Positions 8,196 through 18,288 of a stretch of 64,000 nucleotides of DNA are shown in pieces. Positions within the stretch are counted from its first letter, which is position 1. Each line of letters starts with the position of its first letter. The position numbers were made by a program, and so were the translations under genes. The notes beneath the pieces were generated by a model. That model saw only the letters and a program-made list of their open reading frames with translations. It had not been told where the DNA came from and searched no databases. Source of the stretch: Halioglobus sp. (GTDB lineage: Bacteria > Pseudomonadota > Gammaproteobacteria > Pseudomonadales > Halieaceae); NCBI GenBank assembly GCA_029246385.1, contig JAQWNG010000023.1, positions 1 to 64,000 on the forward strand, given 5' to 3'.

Positions 8196-9841
8196 TTCCC
8201 TAGCATTTCCCTAGCGTGCGCTAGTGTCTGCGATGTGATTTTGACCCCGCCAAGCATGCGGGCTATCTCCTGCACCTTTGCGTCGTCATCTAACTTCTTC
8301 AGACTCGTTTCGACAGCCTTGTCGCTACTGGTCTTGGCCACCTGCAGGTGATGAGTCCCCTGTGACGCTACTTGGGCAAGGTGGGTGACGCATAACACTT
8401 GGGTGCGATCCGACAATGTACGCAGTAATGTGCCTACGACCTCAGCGACGGCACCGCCAATGCCAACATCCACTTCGTCGAACACCATGCTTGCGACGGG
8501 GGCGGTGTTCGCTGTCACCACACTGATGGCGAGGCTGATGCGCGAAAGTTCGCCACCCGATGCAATCTTGCCTAGCGCTCGCGCGGGCGCGCCGGGGTTG
8601 GTGCTAATAAGAAATTCGACTTCTTCGCTGCCGTGCGGGTTCGGGTCTTCACTTTTTAAGGGTATGAGAGCGATTTCAAACTGACACCCATCCATGGCAA
8701 GTGAAGCAAGCACCGAAGAGGCGTTTTTAACCAGCTTTTTCGCAGCGCTGCGTCGCTTTTTACTCAGGCGTGCAGCATCAGCACCATACTGTGCAGCCAA
8801 ATCAAGCATCTCCAGCTTCAGCTGCGCGATCCGCTCGTCACCGCTGGCCAAGCCCTGCAACTCGTCTCGCAGTGCCTGATGCAGCTCAGTCAGTTGCTCG
8901 GGCATCACTTTGTGCTTGCGAGCGATATCATAAATACCTTCTAAGCGTTTTTGCACTTCGCTTAGGCGATCCGGATTAACCTCAACACTATCGATATGTC
9001 GCTGAATCTCACCGCAAGCTTCGCCCAACTGAATGACCGTAGATTCCAATAGGTTTCTGGCGTTAATGACAGCGGCGGTAGCATGGACATCCCCCACGAG
9101 TAATTTCAGAGCCTGACGTGCACCTGTTTCCTGGTCATCACAAAGCGCCAGCGCTTGATAGGCGTCCTCTAAAATTTCTTCTGCATTGGCCAGTGTATTT
9201 TGCTCTTGCTCCAGCGCGACCAGCTCACTCGGTTGCAGACTCAGCACATCTAGCTCGTCCACCTGATAAGTGAGCAGTTGTATGCGACTTGTGTGTTCAT
9301 CGGCAGACCCAGCCAACAACTCCAGCTCGCGGCGCTTGTCCAGCCAACCCGAGGCGCATTGCTCGACGTCTTGGGTGAGGCTTTTGTGCCCCGCATAGGC
9401 ATCCAGTAATGCTCGTTGTATCGGTTTTTGCAATAATGATTGGTGGGCATGCTGGCTGTGTATATCAATCAGTAATGCGCCCAACTCTGCGCAGTCCTGA
9501 AGGGTGGAAACACTGCCATTGATGTAGGCGCGACTGCGCCCATCAGCGGTGACAAGGCGGCGCAGCAGGCATTCGTTGCTGGTGTGCAACTCACGGTCTT
9601 GCAGCCAGGCAATGGCCAGTGGTATGGCCGTGACGTCAAAATTGGCGATAATCTCTGCTCGATCACAGCCATGACGCACGGTCTTTGAATCAGCTCGGTC
9701 GCCTAGGCACAGCCCCAATGCGTCCAGCATAATAGACTTGCCCGCACCTGTTTCGCCGGTAATCACAGTCATTCCTGAAAAAAAATCCATATCCAAGGAA
9801 GAGACAATCGTGTAGTTGCTGATGCTTAATTGGGCGAGCAT
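8192..9841 (-). CDS. recN: DNA repair ATPase RecN
   Basis: This 549-residue SMC-like protein starts MLAQLSISNY.IV and has Walker A GETGAGKS at about residue 30, a central coiled-coil region (about 150-370), the signature LGKIASGGELSRISLA and Walker B MVFDEVDVGIGG. RecN acts in recombinational repair of double-strand breaks. It overlaps fur by 4 bp tail-to-tail and is divergent from hrcA. I saw no clear LexA box in the upstream 248 bp, although RecN genes are often SOS-controlled. Confidence 0.96.
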   Translation of the reverse strand: MLAQLSISNYTIVSSLDMDFFSGMTVITGETGAGKSIMLDALGLCLGDRADSKTVRHGCDRAEIIANFDVTAIPLAIAWLQDRELHTSNECLLRRLVTADGRSRAYINGSVSTLQDCAELGALLIDIHSQHAHQSLLQKPIQRALLDAYAGHKSLTQDVEQCASGWLDKRRELELLAGSADEHTSRIQLLTYQVDELDVLSLQPSELVALEQEQNTLANAEEILEDAYQALALCDDQETGARQALKLLVGDVHATAAVINARNLLESTVIQLGEACGEIQRHIDSVEVNPDRLSEVQKRLEGIYDIARKHKVMPEQLTELHQALRDELQGLASGDERIAQLKLEMLDLAAQYGADAARLSKKRRSAAKKLVKNASSVLASLAMDGCQFEIALIPLKSEDPNPHGSEEVEFLISTNPGAPARALGKIASGGELSRISLAISVVTANTAPVASMVFDEVDVGIGGAVAEVVGTLLRTLSDRTQVLCVTHLAQVASQGTHHLQVAKTSSDKAVETSLKKLDDDAKVQEIARMLGGVKITSQTLAHAREMLGN

Positions 9842-10089
9842 GCGAGACCATATAAGGATTTTTTGCCAATCTTAGCATGGAATATTAGGGGTCTAAACCC
9901 TCATTTCTCAGGGCGTGCAAGCCGGATGTTGGTTTGCAGCGTCAGACTCTTTAACCCGAATTCCTCGTGTCTGTGCGACTGGTGCGCCGGCCAAAATGTC
10001 AACGAGACATAACTTATGTTGTGTGTATGTCTTTGTAATTTCTGCCTCCTGTGATAAATATATAGGCGTGTCATTTTCGGTGGGAACCT

Positions 10090-11130
10090 ATGGCGGCAGG
10101 AGTGATTTCAGAACGCGCCAGCATTCTGTTAAAAACGTTAGTTGAACATCATATTCAAGATGGTCAACCGGTTGGATCCGGCACGTTGCTCAAGGTGGCG
10201 GGATTGCCCGTGAGTGCGGCTACGATTCGCAATGTAATGTCTGATCTGGAAGAGCGCGGCTATTTGCAGTCGCCCCATACGTCTGCGGGCCGGGTGCCGA
10301 CCGCTTTGGGTTATCGCTTGTTCGTGGACACCCTGTTGCAGATCCAAGCTCCGGAAGACGACGCTGTGTCTGCCCTGCGTGCTGAGCTTAACCCGGATAA
10401 GTCTGCGACCGAGTTGGTGCAGGCTGCCTCGTCCTTGTTGTCAAATATCACGGCTCAGGCGGGACTGGTAACCGTGCCGCGCCAGGAAGCGAGCCAGCTG
10501 CGGCAGGTGGAGTTTCTGCCGTTGTCCGGCAATCGAGTGCTGGTCATTCTGGTGGTGAATGAGCGCGAGGTACAAAACCGTATCATCCACACCCAGCGAC
10601 CCTTTACCGAGGCACAGCTGCGCGATGCGGCGGCGATGGTCAATCAACGCTACGCCGGTCAGGCCCTGATTCAGGTCCAGGACCGGATTCTGCATGAAAT
10701 GCAGGAGGCTCGCAGCCAGATAGATAGTTATTTAGAGGATGCTCTGCAGTTAGCTAGTAAAGCGCTGGATCAGGAATATGAGGCAGAGGAGTGCATGATG
10801 GTCGGGGAATCCCGACTTCTAGGCAGCGCCAGTGCTAGCGCTGAAGAAATGTCCACACTGCGTGATCTATTTGAGTCCTTCGAGCAGAAAAAGGATTTGT
10901 TGCACCTGCTGGAGCGCTGCACTCGGGCTGATGGTGTGCAGATCTTCATTGGAGAGGAGGCCGGATACGACGTATTTGGCAATTACAGCGTGGTTACTGC
11001 GCCATACACTGATGGTTTCCGAACACTGGGCGTTCTCGGGGTTATCGGTCCGAAACGCATGGAGTATGCTAGGGTCATCCCCATTGTCGATGTGACAGCC
11101 CGAATGCTTAGCTCAGCGCTAACAGTCTAG
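10090..11130 (+). CDS. hrcA: Heat-inducible transcription repressor HrcA
   Basis: The 346-residue protein shows the HrcA layout: N-terminal winged helix (SERASILLKTLVEHHI.DG.PVGS, AATIRN.MSDLEE.GYL..PHTSAGR.PT) and a GAF-like dimerisation domain ending GVLGVIGP.RM.Y..VIP.V. HrcA binds CIRCE operators, and its folding by GroEL couples repression to chaperonin availability. The operator is seen at groES (33286-33312), not upstream of grpE or dnaK. It precedes grpE on the same strand by 183 bp that contain a separate sigma32-like promoter. RBS GGTGGGAA precedes the ATG. Confidence 0.97.
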   Translation: MAAGVISERASILLKTLVEHHIQDGQPVGSGTLLKVAGLPVSAATIRNVMSDLEERGYLQSPHTSAGRVPTALGYRLFVDTLLQIQAPEDDAVSALRAELNPDKSATELVQAASSLLSNITAQAGLVTVPRQEASQLRQVEFLPLSGNRVLVILVVNEREVQNRIIHTQRPFTEAQLRDAAAMVNQRYAGQALIQVQDRILHEMQEARSQIDSYLEDALQLASKALDQEYEAEECMMVGESRLLGSASASAEEMSTLRDLFESFEQKKDLLHLLERCTRADGVQIFIGEEAGYDVFGNYSVVTAPYTDGFRTLGVLGVIGPKRMEYARVIPIVDVTARMLSSALTV

Positions 11131-11211
11131 CTACTTCTATTACTCTTATTCCTCTCCCGATCGGCAGTCTGGCGCGTGCTGAGCAATTCTTGTAAATTCC
11201 GCTGGACACAC

Positions 11212-11240
11212 CTTGAAATGCCCTTGGCCGACCCCATATT
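11212..11240 (+). promoter_or_regulatory. Sigma32 (heat-shock) promoter of grpE
   Basis: CTTGAAA at 11212-11218 and CCCCATATT at 11232-11240 are separated by 13 nt, an almost exact match to the sigma32 (RpoH) consensus CTTGAAA / CCCCATNT. It lies 74 bp before the grpE start. This indicates direct heat-shock sigma control of grpE and possibly of the downstream dnaK. Confidence 0.85.
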
Positions 11241-11313
11241 TTGCTAAACAACTCATAGTGTGCGACTTCGCAGAGTTGCCGATCAGCAGTAATCACTTAT
11301 ACGGAGTGTTAGC

Positions 11314-11898
11314 GTGGGGACAAAAGACCCGAATCAACCAGTGAACGATGATCCGCTTGATGGACATGCGGATGACGGCGTAGCGCCTGAAGTTGCCGAT
11401 GGCGGCCACAGTGATGAGATGGTATCGGCGGACGAACAGGTCGTGAGACTCGAAGAAGAGCTCGCTAGCGCCAGGGATACGGTACTGCGAACCAAGGCAG
11501 ACGCCCAGAATGTAACCAGAAGAGCCGAACAAGACGTAGAGAAGGCGCGTAAGTTTGCGCTAGAGCGCTTCTGTGGTGAGTTGTTGCCGGTGGTGGATAA
11601 CCTGGAGCGGGCTTTGGAAGCAGCTGCGGGTGATAATGACATCATAAAACCCATCGCCGAGGGTGTGGAACTGACCCTCAAAAGCCTGCAGGAAGTGCTG
11701 AAGAAATTTCATATTGAGGCTTTAGACCCGCAGGGCGAACCCTTTGACCCGCAGCTGCATCAGGCCATGAGCATGGTGGAGAATGGCGATGTGGAACCCA
11801 ATACCGTGATAGCAGTGATGCAAAAGGGTTACACCCTTAATGGTCGTTTGGTAAGGCCTGCTATGGTGATGGTCAGTAAAAGTCCGGCGGCACCGTAA
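11314..11898 (+). CDS. grpE: Nucleotide exchange factor GrpE
   Basis: The 194-residue product has an acidic N-terminus, a long helical coiled coil (about residues 35-95, with AD.QN..RR.EQ.V..ARKFA.E.F) and the beta-wing domain ending HQAMS.VE...VEPNTV..V.QKGY.L.GR..RPAMV.VSK. GrpE releases ADP from DnaK. The start is GTG, preceded by CGGAG at the right distance. Cluster hrcA-grpE-dnaK-dnaJ. Confidence 0.97.
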   Translation: MGTKDPNQPVNDDPLDGHADDGVAPEVADGGHSDEMVSADEQVVRLEEELASARDTVLRTKADAQNVTRRAEQDVEKARKFALERFCGELLPVVDNLERALEAAAGDNDIIKPIAEGVELTLKSLQEVLKKFHIEALDPQGEPFDPQLHQAMSMVENGDVEPNTVIAVMQKGYTLNGRLVRPAMVMVSKSPAAP

Positions 11899-11955
11899 TT
11901 TGGCGGAAAAGGCGATTTTTTGCGCCCTTTATGGCCTTGTAGAGTGCTTTTAGCC

Positions 11956-11984
11956 CTTGAAATGGGTTTATTAGGGCCAATATA
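11956..11984 (+). promoter_or_regulatory. Possible sigma32 promoter of dnaK
   Basis: In the 144-bp grpE-dnaK gap, CTTGAAA at 11956-11962 repeats the grpE -35 element exactly, followed after a similar distance by GGCCAATATA, a weaker match to the sigma32 -10 (CCCCATNT). It would give dnaK its own heat-shock start in addition to read-through from grpE. The -10 is imperfect, so this is a candidate only. Confidence 0.5.
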
Positions 11985-12042
11985 TAGAACAACGTAATTG
12001 ATAGCAGCGGGTCAGCCCGCGACAACACACTGGAGATACAGA

Positions 12043-13962
12043 ATGGGTAAAATAATTGGAATTGACCTTGGGACCACTAACTCCTGCGTATCCGTCATGG
12101 AGGGTGGTAATGCTAAAGTTATTGAAAATGCCGAGGGCGATCGTACGACTCCCTCGGTGGTCGGCTATACCGACGACGGTGAGATTCTGGTCGGCCAGAG
12201 TGCCAAGCGCCAGGCCGTTACCAATCCGCAAAATACGCTGTTTGCGGTGAAGCGGCTGATCGGCCGCAAGTTCAAAGACGATGTCGTGCAAAAAGACATT
12301 TCTATGGTGCCCTACAAAATTATTGAGTCTGATAACGGTGATGCTTGGGTGCAGGTCAAAGACGATAAAATGGCGCCGCCGCAGGTGGCTGCTGAAGTCT
12401 TGCGCAAGATGAAAAAGACGGCCGAGGACTACCTTGGCGAGCCGGTCAGTGAGGCGGTGATTACGGTGCCTGCCTATTTTAATGATTCACAGCGACAGGC
12501 TACTAAGGATGCCGGAAAAATTGCTGGACTAGAAGTTAAGCGCATTATTAACGAGCCAACGGCAGCTGCACTAGCTTATGGCATGGATCAGGGCAAAGGC
12601 GATCACACTATCGCAGTGTATGACCTCGGTGGCGGTACCTTTGATATTTCTATTATCGAAATTGCCGAGGTTGATGGCGAGCACCAGTTCGAAGTGCTGT
12701 CGACTAATGGTGACACATTCCTCGGTGGTGAAGACTTTGACATGCGTCTGATTGAATACCTCACTGAGGAATTCAAAAAAGAGAGTGGCATTGATCTGCA
12801 CAGTGATCCACTGGCTTTGCAGCGTCTTAAGGAAGCAGCAGAGAAGGCCAAGATTGAGCTGTCCAGCGCACAACAAACAGAGGTCAATCTGCCGTATATC
12901 ACTGCCGATGCCACTGGGCCCAAGCACATGGTGGTTAAGCTGAGTCGCGCTAAACTGGAATCGCTGGTGGAAGATCTGGTGACTCGCTCTATGGAGCCTG
13001 TAAAGCAAGCATTGAAAGACGCTGGCCTGAATCCGAGTGAAGTCAACGAAATCATTCTGGTTGGCGGGCAGACCCGTATGCCGATGGTGCAAAAAGTTGT
13101 AGCGGATTACTTCGGCAAAGAGCCGCGTAAGGATGTGAATCCTGATGAAGCTGTGGCTGTGGGTGCTTCTATTCAGGGTGCGGTACTGTCTGGAGATGTG
13201 AAAGATGTCTTGTTGCTGGATGTAACCCCTCTGACCCTCGGTATCGAGACCATGGGCGGCGTGGCTACGCCGTTGATTGAGAAGAACACCACGATTCCGA
13301 CCAAGAAATCGCAAATCTTTTCCACCGCGGATGACAATCAGTCAGCGGTCACGATTCATGTGGTACAGGGTGAGCGTAAACAGGCTACCGGGAATAAATC
13401 ACTGGGTCGCTTCGATCTGGCTGACATTCCTCCAGCACGACGCGGCACGCCTCAGATCGAGGTGACCTTCGATTTGGACGCCAATGGTATCTTGAACGTG
13501 TCAGCCAAAGACAAAGCAACCGGCAAAGAGCAGTCGATTAGAATTACCGCATCGGGTGGTTTGAGCGATGATGATATCGAGAGCATGATAGCGGATGCCG
13601 AGGCTAACGCTGAAACAGATGCGCAGTTTGCTGAATTGGTAGATGCGCGTAACACCTGTGATGGACTCGTCCATGCGGCGAGGAAGACAGTCGAAGAGGC
13701 CGGCGAACATGCCACAGATGAAGAGAAGGCCGCCATTGAGGCTGCTATTGCTGAAGCCGAGGAGGCGTTAAAAGCAGATGACAAAGCGGCGATTGATGCA
13801 GCGGCTACTAAACTGACTGAGGTGACCGGTTCTGTCGCACAAAAGATGTATGCTGCACAGTCTGAGGACGCCGCTGGCAGCGAAGAGCAGCCAGAAGCGG
13901 CGGCTGCAGGGGACGATGCAGTCGATGCGGAGTTCGAGGAAGTGAAGGACGAAAAAAGCTAA
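12043..13962 (+). CDS. dnaK: Molecular chaperone DnaK (Hsp70)
   Basis: From the ATG at 12043 (after TGGAG) the product is 639 residues, starting [16 protein letters not shown] and ending [12 protein letters not shown], close to the E. coli form at both ends. The ATPase domain shows [17 protein letters not shown] and the DLGGGTFD phosphate-binding loop; the substrate-binding domain and helical lid follow (about 390-605). The ORF track start 15 codons upstream lacks an RBS and the conserved start. It works with DnaJ and GrpE. Confidence 0.98.
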   Translation: MGKIIGIDLGTTNSCVSVMEGGNAKVIENAEGDRTTPSVVGYTDDGEILVGQSAKRQAVTNPQNTLFAVKRLIGRKFKDDVVQKDISMVPYKIIESDNGDAWVQVKDDKMAPPQVAAEVLRKMKKTAEDYLGEPVSEAVITVPAYFNDSQRQATKDAGKIAGLEVKRIINEPTAAALAYGMDQGKGDHTIAVYDLGGGTFDISIIEIAEVDGEHQFEVLSTNGDTFLGGEDFDMRLIEYLTEEFKKESGIDLHSDPLALQRLKEAAEKAKIELSSAQQTEVNLPYITADATGPKHMVVKLSRAKLESLVEDLVTRSMEPVKQALKDAGLNPSEVNEIILVGGQTRMPMVQKVVADYFGKEPRKDVNPDEAVAVGASIQGAVLSGDVKDVLLLDVTPLTLGIETMGGVATPLIEKNTTIPTKKSQIFSTADDNQSAVTIHVVQGERKQATGNKSLGRFDLADIPPARRGTPQIEVTFDLDANGILNVSAKDKATGKEQSIRITASGGLSDDDIESMIADAEANAETDAQFAELVDARNTCDGLVHAARKTVEEAGEHATDEEKAAIEAAIAEAEEALKADDKAAIDAAATKLTEVTGSVAQKMYAAQSEDAAGSEEQPEAAAAGDDAVDAEFEEVKDEKS

Positions 13963-13984
13963 AAACAGGTGTCCTTTTTCCAGC

Positions 13985-14048
13985 GTGATGGGCGGTAAGT
14001 CCATCACCTAACAATACTTCGATTACGCGGGACATCAGTGCCCGCGTA
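13985..14048 (+). other. Two successive hairpins between dnaK and dnaJ
   Basis: In the 125-bp spacer GTGATGG (13985-13991) pairs with CCATCAC (14001-14007) around a 9-nt loop, and TACGCGGG (14024-14031) pairs with CCCGCGTA (14041-14048) around another 9-nt loop. Neither is followed by a T run, so they are not typical terminators. They may act in mRNA processing, attenuation, or translation control of dnaJ. Structures are read directly from the sequence; the role is inference. Confidence 0.55.
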
Positions 14049-14087
14049 GTCATTTCAGAAAGCGCTGTAAAAGAGCTATAAAAGTTT

Positions 14088-16012
<1,925 letters not shown>

Positions 16013-16090
16013 AGGGCATACTAGGACGAACCCGCGCACCCACGCCGCCGGCGTTGTTTCGCAAGTTATCAATTGAGCGCAATCAAACGC

Positions 16091-16096
16091 TATAAT
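16091..16096 (+). promoter_or_regulatory. Candidate -10 before the thioredoxin-TPR gene
   Basis: A perfect TATAAT lies 23 bp before the GTG start. No convincing -35 is found at 16-18 nt, so this may be a promoter that relies on other contacts. Confidence 0.35.
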
Positions 16097-16118
16097 CGGA
16101 CATGCACAAGGAGAGCAA

Positions 16119-16973
16119 GTGACTGACTATATAGTTAACATAGATGAAACCAATGCCTCTGCGCTGCTTATTGAAGAGTCTCATAAACGCCCGGTAGTGG
16201 TAGATTTCTGGGCTGAATGGTGTGAACCCTGTAAGGTGCTGACTCCGCTGCTCGAAAAGATTGCCACGGAATATCAGGGCGCTTTCTTGTTGGCAAAGGT
16301 GAATGGCGATGAGCAGCAAGGGATTGCCCAGCAATTAGGCGTGCGCAATCTACCGACTGTAATGGTGATTAAGGACGGTCAACCGGCGGACGGTTTTGCT
16401 GGTGCGCAAACAGAATCCTTTATTAGAGAAATGTTGGCAAAGTATTTGCCTAAGCCTTGGGATGCACTAGTAAAAGTTGGCCTGGAGTCAATGGAAAAGG
16501 GCGAGTTTAATGAGGCGCTGGCGCCGCTGCGGCAGGCATGGACTGACTCTCAGCAGATGCATGAAATTACGATTACCTACGCCCATGCCTTGATTGAAAG
16601 TCTGCGATTGGATGAGGCACAGACATTATTAGACGGTGTGCGCAAGGCAGATCAGGATGCCGCGTATGAGCAATTGTTAGCGCAGTTGGATATTAAGCGG
16701 GAGGCGGCAAAGTCTCCGGAGATTGAGGCATTGGAGCAACAGTTGGCGAACAACCCAGATGATCTCGATGTGCGCTATCAGTTAGGTGTGCAGTATACAA
16801 ATAACGGACAATTTCGCGATGGGATGGAACATTTCGTCAGCATTTTGCGCAACAACCTTGATTACAAAGAGGGAGCGGCCAAACGGATGTTGTTGGAGTC
16901 TATTGCATCGCTGGGTAAAGGTGACCCACTGGCGGCAGAGTATCAACGTAAACTCTACAGCCTATTGCATTAA
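16119..16973 (+). CDS. Thioredoxin-TPR protein, CnoX/YbbN-like chaperedoxin
   Basis: The 284-residue protein joins an N-terminal thioredoxin fold (DFWAEWCEPCK active site at about 30-36, cis-proline in NLPTV) to C-terminal TPR-like repeats (about 120-280). This is the layout of CnoX/YbbN, a holdase that protects proteins from oxidative stress and hands them to DnaK and GroEL. Unlike E. coli CnoX, which lacks a full CxxC, this protein has both cysteines and could be an active thiol oxidoreductase. Its start is GTG after AAGGAG. It lies near the dnaK operon, which fits a folding role. Confidence 0.85.
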   Translation: MTDYIVNIDETNASALLIEESHKRPVVVDFWAEWCEPCKVLTPLLEKIATEYQGAFLLAKVNGDEQQGIAQQLGVRNLPTVMVIKDGQPADGFAGAQTESFIREMLAKYLPKPWDALVKVGLESMEKGEFNEALAPLRQAWTDSQQMHEITITYAHALIESLRLDEAQTLLDGVRKADQDAAYEQLLAQLDIKREAAKSPEIEALEQQLANNPDDLDVRYQLGVQYTNNGQFRDGMEHFVSILRNNLDYKEGAAKRMLLESIASLGKGDPLAAEYQRKLYSLLH

Positions 16974-17051
16974 CACCGCTGTCGTGCGAGATGTGCGCCT
17001 AGGCCATTAGTTAGATGTTTTTTTAGCAAGAGACGGCGAATTTTTTTGCTA

Positions 17052-17065
17052 ATGACAGCTGTCAT
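17052..17065. promoter_or_regulatory. 14-bp perfect palindrome, candidate operator
   Basis: ATGACAGCTGTCAT is a perfect inverted repeat 85 bp upstream of the LLM oxidoreductase gene. Perfect palindromes of this size in a promoter region often serve as dimeric repressor sites. The cognate regulator is unknown. Confidence 0.45.
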
Positions 17066-17150
17066 GAGGCACAATTCCGTGCATTATTCTGTGGTTAAAT
17101 AATCACACTAATTAGAGCGGGCCACCTAGGGCCGTTATTGGAGAGTATCT

Positions 17151-18191
17151 ATGAAACTGGGCTTTCTGCTGGGTTATTCTGGCAAGCAAATTCATATACC
17201 GATGGAACTGATACAGCAGGCAGAATCAATGGGCTTCGATTCCGTGTGGACAGCCGAGGCCTATGGTAATGATGCCGTGTCGACTGCCACTTGGATATTA
17301 GCGCAGACTAAAAAGATTAGAGTGGGGACTGCCATTATGCAGATGCCAGCACGATCCCCTGCGATGTGTGCGATGACTTCAATGTCTCTGCACCAGTTGT
17401 CAGACGGCCGGTTTATCGCCGGCCTTGGTGCCTCCGGACCGCAGGTGGTTGAGGGCTGGCATGGAGTGCCCTACGGCAAGCCGGTCACCCGCACTCGCGA
17501 ATACATTCAGATCATGCGTAAAATAATGGAACGCGATGGGCCGGTAGAATTTGATGGAAAAGTGTATCAAATGCCCAATCAAGGCCCTGGCACTACTGGG
17601 CTTGGCAAGCCGCTAAAATCTATTCTGCAAAGTAGCCCCGATATACCTATTTACACTGCGTCTATTACGCCTGCCGGACTAGCGTGTGCCGGCGAAGTTG
17701 CCGACGGGGTATTTCCGGTTTGGATGGACCCGCAAAAATTCAATATTCTGGGTGAGCACCTGGACAAGGGCTTCGCCAAAGCAGGCAATGGTAAGAGTTT
17801 AAAAGATTTTGATGTTGCGCCCTTTGTCATGGTCGCTGCCAATGATGATCTGAACGCGGCCTTTGACTCCCTGCGTCCGTGGTTGGCGCTGTATATTGGT
17901 GGCATGGGTGCCAAGAATAAGAATTTTTACCATGATTATGCGACGCGCCTGGGTTATGGCGACGTTGCTACGCGGATACAGGATCTGTATCTCAGCGGAA
18001 AGAAGGAAGAGGCTCAGGCGTTGGTGCCAGATACGTTGATTGACGAAGTGGCACTGGTTGGATCACACGGAAGAATCATCGAGCGACTGGCGGCCTGGAA
18101 AGAGGCGGGTAAACGTGGTGAGGTTGGCTCCATGCTTCTCAGTGTCGCCAACCCTCAGATCCTAGAGCTATTTGCAAAGGAAATGCTGTGA
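17151..18191 (+). CDS. LLM-class flavin/F420-dependent oxidoreductase
   Basis: The 346-residue protein has the luciferase-like TIM barrel: MKLGF.LGYSG, AESMGFDSVWTAEAYG, TKKIRVGTAIMQ, LSDGRFIAGLGASGPQVVEGWHG and the later PIYTAS..P.GL..AGE.ADG. It most resembles the F420-type LLM proteins abundant in actinobacteria and also found in marine gammaproteobacteria that degrade lipids or steroids. Cofactor (FMN or F420) and substrate cannot be told from sequence alone. It appears single, with a palindromic candidate operator upstream. Confidence 0.85.
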   Translation: MKLGFLLGYSGKQIHIPMELIQQAESMGFDSVWTAEAYGNDAVSTATWILAQTKKIRVGTAIMQMPARSPAMCAMTSMSLHQLSDGRFIAGLGASGPQVVEGWHGVPYGKPVTRTREYIQIMRKIMERDGPVEFDGKVYQMPNQGPGTTGLGKPLKSILQSSPDIPIYTASITPAGLACAGEVADGVFPVWMDPQKFNILGEHLDKGFAKAGNGKSLKDFDVAPFVMVAANDDLNAAFDSLRPWLALYIGGMGAKNKNFYHDYATRLGYGDVATRIQDLYLSGKKEEAQALVPDTLIDEVALVGSHGRIIERLAAWKEAGKRGEVGSMLLSVANPQILELFAKEML

Positions 18192-18250
18192 AGCAATGGT
18201 CAGTGTTAGTAGTGGCTGTGCTATGCGCGCAGCCGTTGCTGTCAGTCTGA
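18188..18250 (+). CDS. Very short signal-peptide-like ORF, possible remnant
   Basis: A GTG overlapping the LLM stop (GTGA) opens a 20-codon frame, VKQWSVLVVAVLCAQPLLSV, then TGA. It has a basic start and hydrophobic core like a lipoprotein or secretion signal, but nothing follows before aceK (38 bp later). It may be a decayed exported protein gene or chance. Too short for the ORF track. Confidence 0.2.
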   Translation: MKQWSVLVVAVLCAQPLLSV

Positions 18251-18288
18251 GCCTCAGATCACGCCAACAGAGGTTTTTATAGCCCAAA

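Noticed and set aside
12571-13314. 247-residue minus-strand ORF inside dnaK
   Set aside because: Antisense shadow of a highly conserved gene; no RBS or family features.
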